This document shows positions 48,119-51,565 of a stretch of DNA of 51,565 nt, piece after piece. The notes beneath the pieces are model-generated. The model was not told the origin of the DNA, ran no database searches, and saw only the letters and a program-made list of their open reading frames with translations. This DNA comes from Sciscionella sediminilitoris (GTDB taxonomy: Bacteria; Actinomycetota; Actinomycetes; Mycobacteriales; Pseudonocardiaceae), in assembly GCF_000737195.2 (NCBI RefSeq), contig NZ_JALM01000048.1, positions 1 through 51,565 on the forward strand, in the 5' to 3' direction. Numbering within the stretch: the first letter of the stretch is position 1; each line of letters begins with the position of its first letter. Position numbers and translations under genes: made by a program.

Positions 48119-50372
48119 CGGCCAGCTCCACGATCCGCCCCGGGGTCAGCGGCAGCCCGCCCAGATCGCCCGGCACCCCGAGGGCATCGCGCACCGCGTT
48201 GGCGATCGCCCCGCCCGCCGCGGTGATCCCGCCCTCGCCCGCTCCCTTGGCACCGAGCGGATTGTCCGGGGACGGGGCGTCCTCGGTGATCAGCGTCTGC
48301 ACTCGGTCCGGCACCTCCTCGGCGGTGGGCAGCAGATAGTCCATGAAGGTGGTCGCCTGCGGCTGGCCCGCCTCGTCGTAGCGGAACTGCTCGTACAGCG
48401 CCCCGCCGATGCCCTGCGCGACCCCGCCGAGCAACTGCCCCTCGACCAGGTCCGGGTTGATCGCCCTGCCCACCTCGTAGGCGACCAGATAGCGCAGCAC
48501 CCGCACCGCACCGGTTCCGGTGTCCACCTCCACCAGCGCCACGTGCATGCCGTACGGATAGGTCATGTGGTCCACGGTGAACCGCCTGCGCGCGGCCAGC
48601 CCCGGCTCGAGCGCGTCCCGCCCTGCCTCGGCCGCCACCTCGGCCAGGGTGACCGAACGCTCCGGGAACCCCGGCACCGCAAGGGTTCCCGCATCGAGAC
48701 ACAGTTCGTCCGGCGCGCAGCCGAGCAGTGTGGCGGCGATCCCGCGCGCCTTCTCGGCGACCGCATCGGCGGCCAGGCGCACCGCGGAACCGGCGACCAC
48801 GGTGGACCGGCTCGCCCAGGAGCCCAGTCCGAAGGGTTGCAGATCGGTGTCCCCGTTGATCACCGTGACCACGGTGTCCGGCAGCGACAACCGTTCCGCG
48901 GCGATCTGGGCGAGCACGGTCTCCACCCCCTGGCCGAGCGAGGTCGCCCCGGAGTGCACGGTGACCCGGCCGGAGGGATGCAGCAGCACATCGGCCGTCT
49001 CGTGCGGGCCGAGGCCGCTCTTCTCCAGGAAGTAGGCGAACCCGTAGCCGCTGACCCGGCCCTCGGCGCGCAGCCGGTCCCGTTCCGCGCGCCAGTCCTC
49101 GGTGTGCGCCAGGGCGTTCTCCAGCAGGGCCGGGTAGTCGCCCGCGTCCAGCACCATCTCGGTGTTCAGCGCGGAATAGGGCCGCCGGTGCGGGATCTCC
49201 CCGGCATGCAACAGGTTCCGCCTGCGCAGTTCGGCGCGGTCGACGCCGATCCGGTCCGCGGCGATGTCGAAGAGGTGTTCGCGGGCGAAGGTTCCCTCGT
49301 AGCGGCCCGGTCCCCGATAGGTGCCGCACGGGGTCTTGTTGGTCAGCGCGACCGCGATGCGCGCGTGGAAGGCGGGAATGCGATAGGGACCGGGAAGCAT
49401 GGTCACGGTCAGCTCCGGGACCATGAAACCGTGCGTGCGCAGATAGGCACCGTTGTCGTGGCACACCTCGTCGGTGAGCGCGAGCAGCACCCCTTCGGCG
49501 TCGAAGGCCGCGGCGATCCGGTGCTCCTGTTGCCGCGAATGGTTCAGCGCCACCAGGTTCTCCGCGCGGTCCTCGGTCCAGGTGACCGGCGCGCGCAGCC
49601 GGGTGGCCAGCAGCGCGACGATGGCGTCCTCGGGGTAGAACTCCCCGCGCGCACCGAATCCGCCGCCGGTGTCCATGGCGTGCAGGTGGATCCGTTCCTC
49701 GGGAAGCCCGAGCATGCGCGCGAGCACGCCCCGGTTGAACACCGGAACCTTGGTGGCGCCCCAGATCTCGAGCTTCCCGGTGCCCGGCTCGTATTCGGCG
49801 GTGAGCCCGCGCGGTTCCAGGGGCACCGCGGCGTGCCGCCCCACATCGAGGCGGGCGCGCACCACGTGCGCCGCGCCCGCGAAGGCGGCGTCCACCTCGC
49901 CGTAGCCGATCTCGATCGCGCCGACCGGCTGGCATTCCCGGGCATCGAGTACCGCGGGCAGCTCCGCGTACTCCACGCGCACCAGTTCGGCGGCATCCTC
50001 CGCGGTGTAGGCGTCCTCGGCGACCACCGCGGCGACCGGCTGGCCGACATAGCGTACGGACTCGGCAGGCAGCACCGGCTGCAGCGCCGCGGTGGGCTCG
50101 TCCCCGCGCGGCAGGCGGATCGGGATCGGACCGAGCTCCGCGCAGTCCGCCCCGGTCAGTACCGCGTGCACGCCCGGTGTGCCGAGCGCTTCGCGGGCAT
50201 CGATCGCCTCGATCCGCGCGTGCGCCACCGGTGCGCGCACCATGCGCACGTGCAGCGCACCCGCCCGGCGCACATCATCGGCGAACCGGCCGCGCCCGGT
50301 GAGCAGCCGGGTGTCCTCGTGCCGCCCGGCCCGGGCACCGATGCCCGTCGGCTTTCCCGTCGTGACCGTCAT
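48105..50372 (-). CDS. Molybdenum hydroxylase large subunit (xanthine dehydrogenase/CoxL family)
   Basis: 755 aa from the ATG at 50372, overlapping the 2Fe-2S gene by ATGA. It holds the Mo-pterin cytosine dinucleotide cofactor. An N-terminal a/b-hammerhead domain (GRFADDVRRAGALHVRMVRA, then ARIEAIDAREALGTPGVHAV) is followed by the cofactor domains: TGGGFGARGEF, the active-site loop GTYRGPGRYEG and the late GAKGAGEGG with the catalytic Glu. The loop form (TYRGPGR) is that of form II enzymes, not the CO-oxidising form I (AYRCSFR). No medium FAD subunit gene is visible on this side of the window. Substrate unknown; probably a heterocycle or aldehyde. Confidence 0.93.
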   Translation of the reverse strand: MTVTTGKPTGIGARAGRHEDTRLLTGRGRFADDVRRAGALHVRMVRAPVAHARIEAIDAREALGTPGVHAVLTGADCAELGPIPIRLPRGDEPTAALQPVLPAESVRYVGQPVAAVVAEDAYTAEDAAELVRVEYAELPAVLDARECQPVGAIEIGYGEVDAAFAGAAHVVRARLDVGRHAAVPLEPRGLTAEYEPGTGKLEIWGATKVPVFNRGVLARMLGLPEERIHLHAMDTGGGFGARGEFYPEDAIVALLATRLRAPVTWTEDRAENLVALNHSRQQEHRIAAAFDAEGVLLALTDEVCHDNGAYLRTHGFMVPELTVTMLPGPYRIPAFHARIAVALTNKTPCGTYRGPGRYEGTFAREHLFDIAADRIGVDRAELRRRNLLHAGEIPHRRPYSALNTEMVLDAGDYPALLENALAHTEDWRAERDRLRAEGRVSGYGFAYFLEKSGLGPHETADVLLHPSGRVTVHSGATSLGQGVETVLAQIAAERLSLPDTVVTVINGDTDLQPFGLGSWASRSTVVAGSAVRLAADAVAEKARGIAATLLGCAPDELCLDAGTLAVPGFPERSVTLAEVAAEAGRDALEPGLAARRRFTVDHMTYPYGMHVALVEVDTGTGAVRVLRYLVAYEVGRAINPDLVEGQLLGGVAQGIGGALYEQFRYDEAGQPQATTFMDYLLPTAEEVPDRVQTLITEDAPSPDNPLGAKGAGEGGITAAGGAIANAVRDALGVPGDLGGLPLTPGRIVELADAHR

Positions 50373-50854
50373 GGCCGCCCCGACCCCGCCCGTTTCCCGG
50401 CCACGTCCTCGATCGCGTCCACGATGCCCTGATATCCGGTGCAGCGGCACAGGTTCGAGGCGACGACCTCCCGGATCTCGGCTCTGGTCGGCGCCGGATT
50501 CTCCGCGAGGAACGCCTCGGCGAGCATCAGGAATCCCGGGGTGCAGAAACCGCACTGCAGCCCGTGGTGCTCGGCGAAGGCCCGCTGCAGATCGGAGAGT
50601 TCCCCGCCATCGGCGAGCCCCTCGACCGTGCGCACCTCGCGGCCGTCCGCCTGCACGCCGAACACCAGGCAGCCGCGCGCGGGCGCACCGTCCACGAGCA
50701 CCGTGCACGCCCCGCAGATGCCGTGCTCACAGCCCAGATGGGTGCCGGTGTAGCCGAGCTCGCGCAGCAGATCGACGAGGGTGCGCCGGGATTCGGCCAG
50801 CACCTCGTGCTCGGTGCCGTTGACGGTGATCGTGATCAGGTGCGGATCGTGCAT
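50369..50854 (-). CDS. Molybdenum hydroxylase 2Fe-2S small subunit
   Basis: 161 aa from the ATG at 50854, with GGAGGGC upstream. The first plant-type [2Fe-2S] motif is LGCEHGICGACTVLVDG with a fourth Cys in ARGCLVFG. The second, helical cluster domain has QCGFCTPGFLM and NLCRCTGYQGIVDAI. All eight Cys are present. It transfers electrons from the Mo site to the FAD subunit. It lies between two large-subunit genes, overlapping both (19 nt upstream, 4 nt downstream). Confidence 0.96.
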   Translation of the reverse strand: MHDPHLITITVNGTEHEVLAESRRTLVDLLRELGYTGTHLGCEHGICGACTVLVDGAPARGCLVFGVQADGREVRTVEGLADGGELSDLQRAFAEHHGLQCGFCTPGFLMLAEAFLAENPAPTRAEIREVVASNLCRCTGYQGIVDAIEDVAGKRAGSGRP

Positions 50855-51565
50855 GCGCCCTCCAGTGCTCGCCGGATCGTCTCGGCCCGGATGGGGATCT
50901 CGGTGATCCGCACCCCGGTGTGCGACAGCGCGTCGTTCACCGCGTTCAGCACCGCGGCGGGCGCGCCGATCGTGCCGCCCTCCCCCATTCCCTTCGCCCC
51001 GGTCTCGTTGAACAGGCACGGGGTCTCCAGATGGTGGATCTCGATGTCCGGGATCTCCTGCGCGGTCGGGGCGAGGTAGTCCATCAGGCTCGCCACCCCC
51101 GGCTGACCGTTTTCCTCGTAGTGCAGCCGTTCGTAGAGCGCGGCCCCGATCCCCTGCGCCACCCCGCCGCGCACCTGACCGTCCACAATGGATGGATTGA
51201 GCACGGTTCCGCAGTCCTCGACCACCACATAGCGCGGGATGCGCACCGCACCGGTCTCCGGATCGAGCTCCACCACGACCCCGTGCGTGGCATTGGAGAA
51301 GGTGCCCGAACCGGAAACGTCGAAACCGGCCTGCACCTCGAGGCCGAACTCCACGCCCTTGGGCAAGCGGTGCGCCTGAAAATGGCTCAACCGGGCCAGA
51401 TCGGCGAGTGTGATGGCCTTACCGCGAGCCCGGGCGCTTCCCTGATCGAGCTCGATCTCCTCCTCGGTGACCTCGAGCAGGTGTGCGGCGATCCGCCGGA
51501 TGCGTTCGGCGAGCCGGTCCGCGGCCAGTCGCACCGCGCTGCCGCCGATCATCGCCGAGCGGCTG
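50836..51565 (-). CDS. Second molybdenum hydroxylase large subunit, C-terminal part (cut by window end)
   Basis: About 243 residues of the C-terminus are visible; the reading frame is open to the window edge (…S-R-S-A-M-I-G-G-S). It shows the Mo-binding C-terminal segments GGSAVRLAADRLAERIRRIA, then YVVVEDCGTVLNPSIVDGQV and GAKGMGEGG with the catalytic Glu. It overlaps the 2Fe-2S gene start by 19 nt. It differs clearly from the downstream large subunit, so this is not a recent duplication. Confidence 0.93.
   Translation of the reverse strand, partial: SRSAMIGGSAVRLAADRLAERIRRIAAHLLEVTEEEIELDQGSARARGKAITLADLARLSHFQAHRLPKGVEFGLEVQAGFDVSGSGTFSNATHGVVVELDPETGAVRIPRYVVVEDCGTVLNPSIVDGQVRGGVAQGIGAALYERLHYEENGQPGVASLMDYLAPTAQEIPDIEIHHLETPCLFNETGAKGMGEGGTIGAPAAVLNAVNDALSHTGVRITEIPIRAETIRRALEGACTIRT

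Noticed and set aside
48003-50432. 809-aa plus-strand frame
   Set aside because: Antisense shadow of the Mo-hydroxylase large subunit, His/Arg/Gly-rich; long antisense frames are normal at this GC.
1-51565. CRISPR array, tRNA or rRNA genes
   Set aside because: No regularly spaced direct repeats and no tRNA- or rRNA-like sequence noticed on either strand; read by eye only.

Overview
High-GC actinobacterial chromosome segment carrying an integrated mobile element. GTG starts, ATGA/GTGA gene overlaps, a WhiB-like protein, a DUF3558 lipoprotein and PPE-like/EspG-like genes point to the Pseudonocardiales (Pseudonocardiaceae-like). The genus cannot be fixed from the sequence alone.

Region 1 (about 338-18665) is an 18.3-kb integrative, probably conjugative, element inserted in a host HNH endonuclease (DUF222-type) gene. 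The 5' part of the host gene lies at 2-339 and its 3' part at 18664-18792. The junctions share ACCA, and joining the two parts restores a continuous HNH reading frame. The element encodes a large serine integrase next to attL; a leftward, tightly overlapped transfer operon (Xis-like HTH, WhiB-like, small membrane protein, DUF2637-like membrane protein, FtsK/TraB-like DNA pump, basic small protein); and an XRE regulator divergent from that operon. It also carries an accessory island of lower GC, bounded by two paralogous HTH-Nudix proteins. Inside the island are a cupin-like protein, a serine-dehydrogenase-proteinase-like (SDH_sah) protein, a GAF membrane protein and small ORFs. To the right are a run of small zinc-finger-like genes, a type VII secretion-related set (unknown helical protein, DUF3558 lipoprotein, PPE-like Gly-rich protein, EspG-like protein) and a VOC protein behind a MerR-type promoter. 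No replication initiator was recognised.

Region 2 (18803-25733) is host DNA: an amidase, a PucR-type regulator, a sodium:solute symporter, an agmatinase-family ureohydrolase and a ThDP enzyme. It looks like a unit for uptake and breakdown of a nitrogenous compound, probably a guanidino compound or amide.

Region 3 (25755-34006, minus strand) looks like an L-carnitine catabolic operon: BKACE-type 3-dehydrocarnitine cleavage enzyme, L-carnitine dehydrogenase and betainyl-CoA thioesterase, followed by a complete peptide-family ABC importer. Its regulator is an unusual XRE-TetR fusion with a palindromic operator candidate.

Region 4 (34113-43850) holds an LLM flavin oxidoreductase, a DUF2891 protein, a zinc alcohol dehydrogenase, an alpha/beta hydrolase, and a divergent set of cysteine-free ribosomal proteins (bL36, bL31B, uS14, bS18) around a Zur-box-like site. 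These are followed by a HAAO-like cupin, an XRE-cupin regulator divergent from an aminotransferase, a diaminopropionate ammonia-lyase-like enzyme divergent from a LysR regulator, and a GNAT protein.

Region 5 (44005-51565, minus strand) holds an EF-G2-like GTPase and a molybdenum-hydroxylase operon: large subunit (cut by the window edge), 2Fe-2S subunit, second large subunit, MFS transporter and GntR regulator. No tRNA, rRNA or CRISPR array was seen. No gene-free stretch exceeds 300 bases; the longest (12764-13017, 14181-14383, 6286-6451, 43851-44004, 17698-17861) are described in the entries. Most assignments rest on motif recognition and were not confirmed by database search.
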